Shown one piece after another: positions 1 to 9,976 of a stretch of 64,000 nucleotides of DNA. A program made the translations under genes and the position numbers. The DNA is from Cristatella mucedo. Lineage: Eukaryota > Bryozoa > Phylactolaemata > Cristatellidae. Under the pieces are notes generated by a model. The model did not search any database. It saw only the letters and a list, made by a program, of their open reading frames with translations, and had not been told where the DNA came from. The stretch lies in assembly GCA_009760855.2 (NCBI GenBank), contig WPIO01000001.1, forward strand, positions 18,689,501-18,753,500, given 5' to 3'. The first letter of the stretch is position 1. Each line of letters begins with the position of its first letter.

Positions 1-1587
1 GAGCAACTACCGCCCAGTTTCCCTTCTACCGTTCCTATCAAAGACACTGGAACGGGTCGTGGCAGACCAGCTGAACTTGTATATCGAAACCTCACACCTT
101 GCTAGTAAGTTCCAGTCTGGCTTTAGAGCTAATCACTCCACAGAGTCAGCATTGCTTAGGGTACACAACGGCCTACTTAGGAATGCAGACATGGGTAGAG
201 TGTCTCTGCTTGTTTTGCTTGATCTTTCGGAAGCTTTTGATACCATCGATCACAAAGTACTTCTAGAGCGCCTCTCATCTCGCCTGGGCATCACTGGCAC
301 TGCTCTGCAGTGGTTCAGGTCCTATCTCAGTGGGAGACTCCAAAGTATTGACGTGAATGGACAAAGATCAGCCGAGGTACCTCTGAAATATAGGGTACCT
401 CAGGGCTCAGTGCTAGGTCCGGTTCTTTTCACGGTTTATACTCTGCCTCTTGTTGATGTGATTGCCAAGCACAATCTAGGCTTTCACTTCTATGCAGATG
501 ACACTCAGTTGTACCTTTGCTTTGATCCCTCCCAGCCTTCGAACACCTCAAATTCTCTAAACTCACTAGCTGCATGCATTGATGACATCCGCACATGGAT
601 GGCAGCAAATTTTCTAAAACTAAACGATGATAAAACTAACTTACTAGTTATGGGCAAACCCAGTGTGATCCAGAGATTGGAAAGGCTGACTCTCAAAATT
701 GGCTCTGCCAGCATATCTCCAGTTGAATCAGCTCGAAATCTAGGTGTCATATTCCAAAGCGACTTCTCGTTGGACGACTATATCAGCTCCACAGTCAAAT
801 CCACCTATTTTCAGCTTCATAACATTGCTAAAATTCGGGCTTGTTTAGATAAACATACCACGTCCAAGTTGGTCCATGCATTCGTGACATCCCGTCTCGA
901 CTTCTGCAACTCACTGCTTACTGGCCTACCAGCATGTGCGATCAGGCGATTGCAGCTGGTGCAAAACTCTGCAGCTAGGCTTGTCTGTCGTGAGCGTCGC
1001 AGTTGCCACAGTACACCACTTCTCGCCGACCTGCACTGGCTACCAGTCAAGCAACGGATCGACTTCAAGGTTGTGTCGCTCACTTTTAGGTCACTTCATT
1101 CTTTGGCTCCAGCCTATCTCTCAGATATACTACCCCATCATGCCAAGCATCGTACCAACCGCTTTTCAGAATCCAACAGTCTAGAAATACCTCATACAAA
1201 CCTTAAATCCGTTGGAGACCGTGCATTTAGTTCATATGCTCCCAAAGCCTGGAACTCCCTCCCGACCTGCGTCAGAACATCCCCTGACCTGACCACATTT
1301 AAAAGGAACCTAAAAACACACCTATTTAGGACAGCATTTAGTGGGTCCCTGTGATACGTCCTTGATGTGCTTATGCGTGCTGACACTGTGCATGCTGCCA
1401 CTAACCACATTTGCATGCTGACCCTGTGCATGTCACCCCTAACCATATTATTCATTTTGTTTGTTTATCAAGCATGATTTTACTTTCCATTCCATTGCAT
1501 TTCACTTTACAGCAAATGTAAAGTGCCTAGAGAGAGATTAAGTTTTCTGAGGGCGCTTTATCAAGTGAATTATTATTATTATTATTA
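1..1587 (+). mobile_element. L2-A LINE, reference copy, with 3' UTR and (ATT)n tail
   Basis: Includes the RT frame, a 3' UTR (1355-1500) and a 3' terminal block at about 1515-1570 that folds as a stem-loop (AGTGCC...GGGCGCT outer arms, AGAGA...TCT inner arms), followed by five or six ATT units. The same UTR and tail recur at 19.5, 22.4, 33.4, 36.3 and 61.6 kb, which defines the family. Confidence 0.9.
2..1354 (+). CDS. L2-clade LINE reverse transcriptase (5' end outside window), open frame
   Basis: Uninterrupted frame from the window edge to a TGA at 1352-1354, about 450 residues. It reads as the C-terminal two thirds of an L2/CR1-type ORF2: block 1 (NYRPVSLLPFLSKTLERVV), FQSGFRANHSTESALLRV, the first catalytic Asp in LLDLSEAFDTIDH, VPQGSVLGPVLF, the catalytic YADDTQLYL box, then KTNLLVMG and ARNLGVIF. 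The C-terminal tail (DFCNSLLTGLP, LQLVQNSAARLV, HWLPVKQRIDFK, SLTFRSLHSLAPAYLSD, SYAPKAWNSLP) is typical of the clade. The protein copies its own RNA at a nicked target. The endonuclease part should lie left of base 1. With no stop or frameshift it is the best preserved of the L2-A copies here, so a relatively young insertion. It sits in what is probably a downstream VPS41 intron, opposite in strand. Subfamily name L2-A is mine. Confidence 0.9.
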   Translation, partial: SNYRPVSLLPFLSKTLERVVADQLNLYIETSHLASKFQSGFRANHSTESALLRVHNGLLRNADMGRVSLLVLLDLSEAFDTIDHKVLLERLSSRLGITGTALQWFRSYLSGRLQSIDVNGQRSAEVPLKYRVPQGSVLGPVLFTVYTLPLVDVIAKHNLGFHFYADDTQLYLCFDPSQPSNTSNSLNSLAACIDDIRTWMAANFLKLNDDKTNLLVMGKPSVIQRLERLTLKIGSASISPVESARNLGVIFQSDFSLDDYISSTVKSTYFQLHNIAKIRACLDKHTTSKLVHAFVTSRLDFCNSLLTGLPACAIRRLQLVQNSAARLVCRERRSCHSTPLLADLHWLPVKQRIDFKVVSLTFRSLHSLAPAYLSDILPHHAKHRTNRFSESNSLEIPHTNLKSVGDRAFSSYAPKAWNSLPTCVRTSPDLTTFKRNLKTHLFRTAFSGSL

Positions 1588-2644
1588 GATCGGCAGCAGC
1601 TTGCCTTTCTGCTAGATTGTTCTCCCAAGCATCCCAGCCAATAAGGCCCAATGCACAAGTTCTGATAGAATTTATAGATAGAGATTGCATAAAATTCCTT
1701 TATATGTACAAAATGGGCATATAACTAGGGCCGAAATAGAGTTAAACACCGGCATACAGAATGACTCAAAGGGTACCTTGTGCAACATGTTCGTGCAAAC
1801 TAAAGACAATACATACCTAAAGGCCCTAGCATATCCACAAAGTACAAGTTAAACATGTAGTTTTCACCCATGCTTACAGTGTGGTGTCTGAGCAAATAAT
1901 TCGCAATCAAAAGATTCGCTCCCATTTCCAACCTGACATACGGCCTTACTTTTTATGAAGTACTCGGTGATGGAACAATAGAGCATAATTAACTGCATTG
2001 GCAATCAGCGGTGCAATAGTTATTCAACCCGTCTCACAACCCATTGTCGGCAAAGATCTGGTTGCCAGACATTTGTGCATAACATTTAAGCTGTCATGGA
2101 ATTCAGTCGATTTCTACAGCTGAAAGACTCACAAACTCAAGTGCCAGTTAAAGAACACCCAAAATATTGTCCGAGGCAACCAAAAAACTGTTAGTTGGAT
2201 ACATTTAATTTTTAACCTTGCTGCAAGCCTGCAAATATAAGATGTATAGCAGCAAGCCCAATGAGTAAAAGAACACGGAAGAAACTGCATTAGCTTCCGA
2301 ACAGATAACCCTGTGGAACTTCACTAGGCATCCTCCCTATATGCCTACTCTAGCCATATGCCTTTTGAATTTCCATAATGAACTTTTCTACTAGATGTAA
2401 TGCATAGTCTCCTTTAACAGATATATGAATACCATTTCGGCAGGGTGTGTGTGCCTCGCGAAACAGAGGACATCACGTGACCTAATGGCCCAAGTGTGCA
2501 TTATCTGCATTAACTTTCCCGGAGGAATAACTGCTTCCCCTTTTCTCTCCCCCCAGCTGATTGGGGTCTTAGGCTCAAAGTGGAAACACATAAGGCAAGA
2601 AATGAAAAGCACTCATGAACGTGGGTCAATAGCCCCTGAGTCCT
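1588..2644. other. Non-coding stretch, probable VPS41 intron
   Basis: No gene, RNA or repeat recognised. AT-rich, with only short open frames and no sequence resembling the next expected VPS41 segment on the minus strand. Confidence 0.4.
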
Positions 2645-2815
2645 AGGTCAGGGGTAAGGTGCTCACTCTCACGACCCAAAATGGGTTCGAATCCTGCAGT
2701 GGTCGATCCTCTATTGACCACTGCAAGCCGTGGTGATAGCCGTGAACGCTCTTTTACTGCTCTATAAAGCTAAATATAAATGAGGCTGCTGAATCAGCTT
2801 ACCTTTAATACAAGA
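2645..2815 (+). mobile_element. SINE-B (tRNA-derived), copy 1
   Basis: A tRNA-like head with an A-box-like block (GGGTAAGGTGCTCAC) and a B box (GGGTTCGAATCC), then a body with an ATTGACCACTG motif, GTGATAGCCGTGAACGCTC and a CTATAAAG...ATCAGCTTACC end. Seven further copies occur at about 9.9, 11.6, 34.6, 39.4, 41.4, 53.1 and 57.4 kb. The family name is mine. Confidence 0.75.
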
Positions 2816-2834
2816 GCAGCAGCAGCAGCTAGAG

Positions 2835-3009
2835 CAGCGATTTTCAACCTGTGGACCCCTTTGGGTGTCAAATTCACAGAGGTTGACTAAGACCATAGGG
2901 AAACATGCATTTCCACATTTTGCATTCAATAATTTTATGGTTGGGGGTTTGCCACATCACGAGGAACTGTATTAAAGGGTCACGGCATTAGGAAGGTTGA
3001 GAACCACTG
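2835..3009 (+). mobile_element. Non-autonomous hAT element closely resembling SPIN (Space Invaders)
   Basis: 175 bp. The ends are CAGCGATTTTCAACCTGTGG and, inverted, CAGTGGTTCTCAACCTTCC, and the element is flanked by a perfect 8-bp duplication AGCTAGAG (2827-2834 and 3010-3017), the hallmark of hAT insertion. Internal blocks (ACCCCTTTGGG, CTAAGACCATAGGGAAA, AATAATTTTATGGTTGGGGG, GAGGAACTGTATTAAAGGGTC, CGGCATTAGGAAGGTTGAG) match, from memory, both ends of the SPIN consensus with the middle deleted, as in SPIN MITEs. SPIN is known for horizontal transfer among tetrapods and some invertebrates. There is no transposase, so it was mobilised in trans. It lies in a probable VPS41 intron next to SINE-B copy 1. 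Confidence 0.88.
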
Positions 3010-3017
3010 AGCTAGAG

Positions 3018-3834
3018 CAACCTTAACCTGGCGGTTGCCTCGCTGCTGCAGGACTGCCTGGCTGTCCAAGGTCAAGCACTTTCATTTTGCAGCTGACAGT
3101 AGCCAGATTTGAAAGTGCTGGCAGCCTAGTTGGGTTGTTGACTAACTGCCTTAACCTCTGTTGCTTACCGTGTGAATGTTGGTCTCCTAATGCATACTCT
3201 CTGCCGCTGCTAATTTCTGGCCTGTTTATCTCCATAGCTGGAAGCCATTGACAAATGAAAGATATGGATGCCCTCGTGGGGCATCCTAACACGTATCAAC
3301 TCATTCTCTGTTTGCATGGACATTGGCAGTGGTGATTTCTATTGTAAATGCAATGCAAGAAATTCTTGGTTTTACTTCCTGGTCTCCGATGGCTTAGCCT
3401 ATTCATACCTTAGGACAGCAGCAATATGAACAGCCACGTGCTGTCTGACAAGCTACCTCTCCATCACTTAAAGACTTCTGTTGGCGACTTATGCTCAATG
3501 AGAAATTGTTCTACCCTAGTCCCACGGCAGAGGGCAATAAGCCCGTCCATATTTTCAAATGGCCTTTTGCCTACAATGTTCAGACAGAGCCGAACACAGT
3601 GCTTGGTACATCGACTGCTCTTCAATCTTATTTTAAACTATATGATTCTTTAGTAGTTCCCCTGGTTCAATTATTCATCCTTTTTTTCCATGCGATGCAC
3701 AATTCTGGACCACGAAACGAGGCATCGAGAAAGTTGCTTTGGCTGTGCTCTCACCCTGAAACTCTTTCTACCAAGTCTTTAGGGTTTTGTGGAGTTACCA
3801 CCGAATAAGGATGTATGTCCACAACTTGTATACA
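3018..3834. other. Non-coding stretch, probable intron
   Basis: Open frames up to 105 codons on the plus strand here have no recognisable domain and no repeat kinship. Nothing supportable seen. Confidence 0.4.
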
Positions 3835-3874
3835 CGCACACACTCACTCACTCACTCACTCACTCACTCACTCA

Positions 3875-3936
<62 letters not shown>
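3835..3936 (+). repeat. Compound microsatellite (CTCA)n then (CA)n
   Basis: About ten CTCA units run directly into about 28 CA units. The His/Thr- and Leu/Thr-rich open frames across it are artefacts of the repeat. Confidence 0.97.
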
Positions 3937-3941
<5 letters not shown>

Positions 3942-4535
3942 AGAAACATACAAGCACGAAAACCCAAAGAGTTTATGTGAAAGTGCCCCCCCCACGCATG
4001 AATCTCAAGTTATGAAAGGCACAGTTTAACAAACGAGAGGGCTAGTACCCTTCTATTACAGGTAGAACCAGTAAACATCACATTCCTACCAGCTGCACCT
4101 GATACGTGCAATTCGGTTGATAAGACTCACAGAACCGCTATGTGAATTACTTGATCGTGAGTAAGTCGGGAATGCACTAGATAAGTTCAAACTTGTATAT
4201 GCACGCATGACCATTGATATTTACAAACATCGAAATTCATATCTGGCATACAAAATAATTGATCGTTTGCCCAATTCAATTTGTCTGGTAAGGGTTGGTG
4301 ATATCTAGTGGCAAGGCAATTAACGTCACTACTTTGAGCAGGAACAAACTGCATTTTCCTGTTTACACACACTTTACAACCTAGCTTCCAGCAGCATGTG
4401 TACAGAAGGGGTGACAAATAAGGAATTGCTAAATTTGAAGGCCAAATCGTCACATTTTCACTGAGCTGAAACCGAAAATGGCTCTTAGCACCAACAGTAC
4501 ATCAAAGCAACAGAGTGAACACAGCTAAGACTCAC
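3937..4535. other. Non-coding stretch left of VPS41 exon 6
   Basis: The next VPS41 segment expected on the minus strand (in the human protein it follows the block ending at ITNV) was not found here or further left. Nothing else recognised. Confidence 0.4.
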
Positions 4536-4603
4536 TGCGGATCGAGGTCCTTGGCAATGAAGGTTATCCTTTCTTTTAGCTGCATATCGTACACTTTCAC
4601 ACC
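4536..4603 (-). CDS. VPS41: VPS41 exon 6
   Basis: Translates to GVKVYDMQLKERITFIAKD and DLDP, matching the human VPS41 segment around GVKIFDIISKQRITNV. Acceptor TTTAAAG at 4604-4605; donor A|GTGAGTC after 4536. The 68-bp length leaves phase 2. This is the last VPS41 exon I can find; the rest of the WD40 propeller, the alpha-solenoid/CHCR region and the C-terminal RING should lie left of the window. Confidence 0.85.
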
Positions 4604-4812
4604 CTTTAAAAAAAGGAAAACATTGAAAGCCGTGAACTTTGCCCTCCCTGCCATAAGCGGCAAGCCAGACAACGAACAACGACGTGGCCACTTATGACAG
4701 GAGAGAAAAAAGCATCAAGTGAGAATATAAGAGGGCAGGAAAGTTGTGAGCAAATCAACGAGACACAGCGAGTGAGACAGAACAGAGAAACAGTTTTCAA
4801 GCGGCAAAATAC

Positions 4813-4932
4813 CTCATCGTTGGCCCATGCAACAAACTGGCCCTGCCACTTGATGTTCCGAATAAGGCCCTCGCCCTGATGAAGGGTGCTCTTGGCGTTT
4901 CGACCGAACATGCCCTTCTCATTAAGCACCAG
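4813..4932 (-). CDS. VPS41: VPS41 exon 5
   Basis: 120 bp, phase 0 at both ends, 40 codons. It contains STLHQGEGLIRNIKWQGQF and VAWANDE, aligning with human VPS41 AVLHEGEGNIRSVKWRGHL and IAWANN. Acceptor GTCGTTTCAG just upstream of 4932; donor GATGAG|GTATTTT after 4813. It encodes part of the N-terminal WD40 beta-propeller. The KWxGxxxAWAN motif is one of the most recognisable stretches of the family. Confidence 0.92.
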
Positions 4933-4942
4933 CTGAAACGAC

Positions 4943-5258
4943 GACAAGACCCATCGATGAGAGCTGCTAGGAAGCCGAAGGACGGATCAGCGGATCTTCG
5001 ATCTCAATCTGCTTGGACATAGAAGCGCAGGCTGAGCAAATGACGGCTTCACGCTCTCAATATGGTACTCTTGCATTCACAAAATCACTTGGCTTCTTCT
5101 TTCCTATTTCACTCGTCTTAAACCTCACTCTCTCATTCACAACTACACACATTCATGTGTGCACAAGTGCACGGAAGGTCTCCTCTGTGTGTGTGTGTAT
5201 GTCTCTCTGTCTCTGTCTGTCTGTCTCTCTCTCGCTCTCTGTGTGTCTGTCTGTCTTT

Positions 5259-5297
<39 letters not shown>

Positions 5298-5615
5298 TCC
5301 CTGTCTGTCTGTCTCTCTCTCTCTCTCTTCTCTCTATACGACTCACTTGCTTGTCCTCTATTTTGCATTTACAGGGATGCCCGAGTCTGCATATATACTT
5401 TAGCACAAAAGTACTGGCGACCACGTTATTTATTAGGGGTAGTAGGCACTCGATATATAAACATTAGACCGAAGCACAAGGAACAGATGGGCCAAAATAA
5501 CATAATGTCTTTTACCATGGTATTTTTAATGAACGAGGTATTAACAAAAAAACGACGAGAAAAGCATTTTCGACCCTTACATCCATTTAAAAAAGGTGGA
5601 TTTCCTCATTTTACA
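4943..5615. other. VPS41 intron 4, left part, with CT-rich microsatellite
   Basis: No coding signal. The mixed (CT)n/(TGTC)n/(TG)n tract at about 5183-5335 accounts for the Ser/Leu- and Arg/Glu-rich open frames on both strands. Confidence 0.6.
5183..5335 (+). repeat. CT-rich microsatellite with TG and TGTC tracts
   Basis: Alternating (TG)n, (TCTG)n and (CT)n runs, imperfect throughout. It gives stop-free frames on both strands that are not genes. Confidence 0.95.
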
Positions 5616-5769
5616 GTGCATTGAAAGCGACTACATTGCCCATTTTTGAGGTACTTGAACATGCGCAGTAGTGTGAAAAACAGTGCACCGGCTGTGCTAA
5701 CTACCTAGCCTCACACTATCACCCCAACCGGCATACTTAAGGCTATCTAGTTGACTGCCTATACAAAGG

Positions 5770-6770
5770 AAAAAATGTGGAACTTGGGCGAAACGAGCCT
5801 TGGAATGTTACGATCGCTATATAATTTCGAATTGGTGAGACTTCTGTGAGACACGACCTGAAGAAGAAGAGTACGACTGGTATCATCTGAAAGGGGAAAA
5901 GACCTGGTCACCTACGTGACACTGTATGAGCTAGGAAGGACTGATATAAAGTGAATCTTTAGGCATCATTTCATCCCTGCGAGGGTTCATGCTCAAAGCT
6001 TGCAGGATGCTACTGGGAAGGTAATAAGTGGGAACACAATTAGGTTTTGACTAGATGAACAAGGTATGTCTGCTCGGAATGCAAACAAGAGGCCAATTCT
6101 GTCTATCGAGTATAAAGTGAAACGCTTGGAGTGGGCTGGGGCCAGAGAACACTAGACCCAGGAAGATATAAGCAAAATAAAATGGGTGACGAGAGCAAAT
6201 ATGCCATTTTTGTAATTGAAAATGTATGTGATACTGCTTGCTTCGCTACCCCAGTGAAGGTGTCAATGATAACTGCTTTGGGTAGGCGGAAATTTAAAGA
6301 AGAAATTTGCTGGCAAAGGGATTCATGATCTGGGGCTGCTTCTGCAGTGAATATCTAGCATCATGACCTAAGACGTTTATTTAGAACTACTCCCAACCAT
6401 TGCAGTACCTAGCACGATAAGCTTTTGTAGATAATTTTTTAAACACGACAATGAGCCTAAGCGTTTAGCTAAGGGGTTCAACATTTTTCTGCTACACTAT
6501 TGAATTTACTTTATGACCATTATGCTAACGAAGTTGCCTAGTCAATCTCCAGGCCTGAATCCCACTGAATGTCTCTGGGGTGAAGTGGATAGAAGGCTCG
6601 GAGATCAAGTGGATGGTATCAGATCTAAAGAATTACTTTTCTCAAGTTTGCCGGACGTCTGGAAAGGGATAAGGCCGGATGTTTTCGATGACTTAGTTCA
6701 CTCTATGCTGGAGCAGCTCAGACAGGTTATTGCTTATCGTGGTGATGTAACTTAATTTTAGCACACAAGG
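5770..6770 (+). pseudogene. Decayed Tc1/mariner-type transposase
   Basis: Several frames with stops show Tc1 landmarks in the right order: KRLEWAGAR (family RRLEWAREH) near 6120, a DESKYAIF block near 6190 (family DESKFxxFG, catalytic Asp), HDNEPKRLAKGF near 6445 (family HDNDPKHTAK, second Asp), and QSPGLNPTECLWGEVDRR near 6550 (family QSPDLNPIEHLWDELDRR, the third acidic residue). A C-terminal KELLF...VWKGI...LVHSM...VIAYRG also fits. The enzyme would cut and paste the element at TA sites. Broken by many frameshifts and dead. Terminal inverted repeats were not identified by eye. It lies inside VPS41 intron 4, opposite in strand. Confidence 0.85.
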
Positions 6771-7056
6771 TTAATATACTTGTATTAAAAGTGTGCATAC
6801 AGTTATGTAGGCCTAATTTATGCACAGCCTATGGTTAATGCATGTTGCAATAACCTTTTTATATCACATCTGGGCTCGAGTGTATATCTGTCACACTTTT
6901 ATCCGAATTATCACGCCATTATCAATCGTAAGCCTCACGGCCACAGCCAGAACACAGCATCCACTAATGCATAAGCGCACGAATGCATGCTTTGCCACTT
7001 CACATTAAGCCATTGTTTCATGCTTTGTTTAGAGAAGATGATCACCAGAGTACCAC

Positions 7057-7197
7057 CTTCTCGTCGCCAGTGATAAAGCCTCGTCGACTGCTGTGTCTGG
7101 CAGAGAAGTCAGGCTCGATTGCAATGGCCTTAATGGGTCTATCGAAGGTCAGCAGCTGGTCATGTTCCTTGCTGTCCCATATGCCAACGATAGCTGC
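7057..7197 (-). CDS. VPS41: VPS41 exon 4
   Basis: 141 bp, phase 0 at both ends. It reads AAIVGIWDSKEHDQLLTFD, RPIKAIAIEPDF and GFITGDEK, matching human VPS41 (VFGLYSGEEFHETFDCPIK, IIAVHPHF, FVTGGKK). Acceptor TTGTTCACAG upstream of 7197. The donor is read as GAGAAG|GTGGTA at 7057, because this gives TGDEK followed by LVLNEK, one-to-one with human TGGKK-LLLFER. A GT three bases further on would add a Val. WD40 propeller segment. Confidence 0.9.
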
Positions 7198-7772
7198 CTG
7201 TGAACAAAAAACAGCCCTCCACAGTGCAGTCAGAGCAAGAAGTATCTGGAAATCAAATGCAGACCCTGGGTGCAAACCAGCTGCCACACATAAGTCTCGG
7301 CACTTGAGGCTGCTGAAGCAAGAGGGTGGACTCCAGATGGGGGCGGGGTGGTGGCAGACTGCCAGTGAAATGCTCGGAATCTGAGCATCCGGCACAAGTA
7401 AGCCAGAATGGAGATGGGAAGGCATGAAGCTTCTGAGCCACCAGCGTTGCAGCTGTCGAATGATATATAGCTGCACATGTCGAGAGCCCAATTTCGGAGC
7501 ACACCCCGGCCATACATGCTAAAACATGTGCCATGCAAGGCCTGAACAATTTCGATCGTCACATTTCAGAAACAGCAGCTCGACAAAGACCTTATGCCAA
7601 ACTATACAATGCACACATAGCAAACTAACTCGTTAGAAGCAAGAGAGTGCAGAGTTCTGAACACCGAGTGGCATTCAGCACGGGGCCTGTCTTGACCATC
7701 AAGTGGCATAACGGAGGCAATGCAAGCAATCTTTCGGAAAACATCAAACACCGGATTCCTGCATTAGCTCAC

Positions 7773-7931
7773 CTTGCCGTCGTCAGAGCAGCAAGCTATG
7801 TACTCTCCGGCGTCGTCCATGCTAATCTGATTAATTGAAGTTTCGCTGATGCCGATCTTCTTGTTGGGTATTTCATTACCCTCCAGATCGAGTATGTGCA
7901 CTGCTCCATAGTGGGTGCCAAGTGCGAGAAA
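7773..7931 (-). CDS. VPS41: VPS41 exon 3
   Basis: 159 bp, 53 codons, phase 0 at both ends. FLALGTHYGAVHILDLEGN and INQISMDDAGEYIACCSDDGK align almost without gaps to human VPS41 FLALGTHYGKVYLLDVQGN and INQISLDESGEHMGVCSEDGK, the clearest identification in this gene. Acceptor CTGTCACAG upstream of 7931; donor GGCAAG|GTGAGC after 7773. Confidence 0.95.
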
Positions 7932-8112
7932 CTGTGACAGTCCCCATGAAAGAGCTGACATTATCATTCACCAAATAAGCGGCTAGTTTTCCGTGCACTT
8001 GCAAGTGCGCACGTCAGTGTCTGTTGGTATATCGCTCACTTCTTCCCTAAACTTATCTAGCGGGCAGCACGTGCTTGTGAGCAAGGGCAACTAACTATGG
8101 CACCGTACTTAC

Positions 8113-8235
8113 CTTGACCCCTACCGATAAGCAGCTGGCAGGCTCCTTGGCAAGGATCTTAGTTAGGTCGTTGGTAAGCCGACTGTATTTCAGCTTTGGC
8201 TCAAGATCCTCTTCAATATCGAGCTGGCCGGTACT
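8113..8235 (-). CDS. VPS41: VPS41 exon 2; gene overview
   Basis: 123 bp, phase 0 at both ends: STGQLDIEEDLEPKLKYSRL, TNDLTKILAKEPASCLSVGV and K, matching human EEEPKLKYERLSNGVTEIL and DAASCMTV. Acceptor CTCCTTGCTGCAG; donor GTCAAG|GTAAGTAC. VPS41 is a subunit of the HOPS tethering complex that drives fusion of late endosomes and AP-3 vesicles with lysosomes/vacuoles. It binds Rab7-type GTPases and combines an N-terminal WD40 propeller, an alpha-solenoid with a clathrin-heavy-chain repeat, and a C-terminal RING. Only the propeller's first ~210 residues are in this window, spread over six exons. The acidic lead-in (DIEEDLE) is shorter than in mammals. All five internal exons found have consensus splice sites and a continuous frame, so the gene looks functional. 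Confidence 0.93.
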
Positions 8236-9538
8236 CTGCAGCAAGGAGCACAGGCAGTAACGAACACACCTCTTGCTTAAAACGGCTGAACACAGACAAG
8301 ATACTTTCCATCACGAGTCACTGGGCAACGTACTACAGCTACTTACAAGTGCACTGTTAGCTAGAACCACAAAAAGAACATCTGGTATACAATCAGCAGG
8401 AAACCGTGGTCTTTGCCAACACAGTTGCATGTATCTTAGGCGTAGCACCCATGCCATTCATTCATACAAAGCTGACAATAATCGGTCAGCCTGGTGCAGT
8501 TTTAGGTCATTAACATGAACGTATAAAACGACTATGACAGGGCACTGGTCAACTTAATTAATCAAGATGCTGATGATCGTAGGCATAGCACAGAATAGAC
8601 CAAGGAGAATCTAGACCTTGACCTTTCCACAGGGGTGTAATCATAGAAGGCTGAAGAGGCGTGTCAGATTGGCCACCAAACAAATCCATTCGGACCCGAT
8701 CCGAGAGGGCGAAGTGGCCGTTGGCCTCCTTCCTTCGCCGATACTATTATGATGACGAGGATTCCTGTTTTTGGCTGTCGGCAGGTCGAGCAAGCAGAGT
8801 CTCAGTCGCGTACTGCCATACTTCGCAATTGGGAAGGCACGGCTCAAAGTCTGTACAGCACTTCTCGGTCCAGCTGAGCTGTATCTTTGCTGTTAAACGA
8901 GCTTCGCCTTAGAGCACTATTTTTATCAATCCCGACCATGCAAGCACCCTGTGTTTTTCTCAGCCGCAGAAGCTCCTGCAGTCGGCGACGGCAACTAGGC
9001 TGTAAAGCCTGCTCTGAACCAACAGTGACAAGCCAGTAATGAAGCGACAAGTGAACCTCTAATGCGATCGACAACGTGCGGAGCGTTCTGAGTGTAATGG
9101 AAGCTGAAAGACTACCCACGTACAGCTGCAGCCATGCGGCAGCTGTCTATTAAGTGGTAACAGGAAATTCCGGTGTGGCGGACTTACAACTACGTAGTAC
9201 ACCATGCAGCTGGATGCCCATTCAGTGCGTACATCTTACGCTAGCGGCACACAAATCTCCTAGCGTCATGTAGATTTAATTTGAATCAGCAGAAAATAGC
9301 AACCTGCTGGTTGCGACAGCGTTGTCAGTCTCGAAGAAGGGGTGAGCTCATAAAAATCTCAAAAATACGGGACTGTGCACTGCAAACGAAGTCGAACTAG
9401 GGCAGAAAAATGGTACGAAAGCAGTGAGATCGCTATAACGCCAATATCCTTAAGCGACTGCTAGCTAAAATGCACGCTGAGCAAGGCGAAACTCGGACGA
9501 GCCGGACCGAAGCAGACCAGCTGATTGCGTCCCAATAC
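8236..9538. other. VPS41 intron 1 (if exon 1 is correct)
   Basis: No other coding segment or repeat recognised. Short open frames at about 8641-9119 on both strands have no similarity I can name. Confidence 0.4.
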
Positions 9539-9562
9539 CTGAGCCGCCGCCGGTGCAGCCAT
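9539..9562 (-). CDS. VPS41: Probable VPS41 exon 1 (start codon exon)
   Basis: Eight codons, MAAPAAAQ, then CAG|GTATTGG as donor. The ATG sits in AAAGATGGCTGC, which has a good context (A at -3, G at +4) and matches the YY1-type element that often overlaps the start of housekeeping genes. The exon ends in phase 0, as exon 2 requires, giving MAAPAAAQ-STGQLDIEEDLE. No other upstream ATG joins exon 2 as simply. The donor is not a strong consensus and there is no transcript evidence, so this is an inference. Confidence 0.5.
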
Positions 9563-9796
9563 CTTTCGGTTAGGTGGGCGTGTCGTCACGGTCGCCGTTT
9601 GGCGCCATAGTACGCCAACCCTACCTCGGGAACGGACTTGTGAGAGGCAACGCGCACATTGCGCGGCTCTAACAATTCCTTCAAGAATAAAAATATATAT
9701 ACCAATTTCATGTGCTAGGTCAACAATTAAAATACAATTTTGGGCCCCCTCAAATATAGATGAATTTTCTTCAGAGAATGGGCTCTGCAACTGCCT

Positions 9797-9976
9797 CTAA
9801 AAATTGTAGCTAATATAACTGCCTCTTTTGTATAGCGACAGAAGAACCATTACGGCTATTACCTACGCTTGCAGCGGCGATATAGGATCGCCTACCGCAG
9901 GATTCGAACCCATGGCCTCGGTACCGAGGTCATGAACAGCAGCCGCCGTAACTTAGTGCGCCACCAGGGCTCATAG
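9797..9976 (-). mobile_element. SINE-B, copy 2 (inverted)
   Basis: On the minus strand it shows the tRNA-like head and B box (GGGTTCGAATCC as the complement of GGATTCGAACCC at about 9901-9912), then the family body ending in a CTATACAAAAGAGGCAG block. Confidence 0.7.

Noticed and set aside
1-4535. Remaining VPS41 exons to the left
   Set aside because: Minus-strand frames were scanned for the expected LRPDMYPCSLCW/IIGWG region without a match; they probably lie outside the window.
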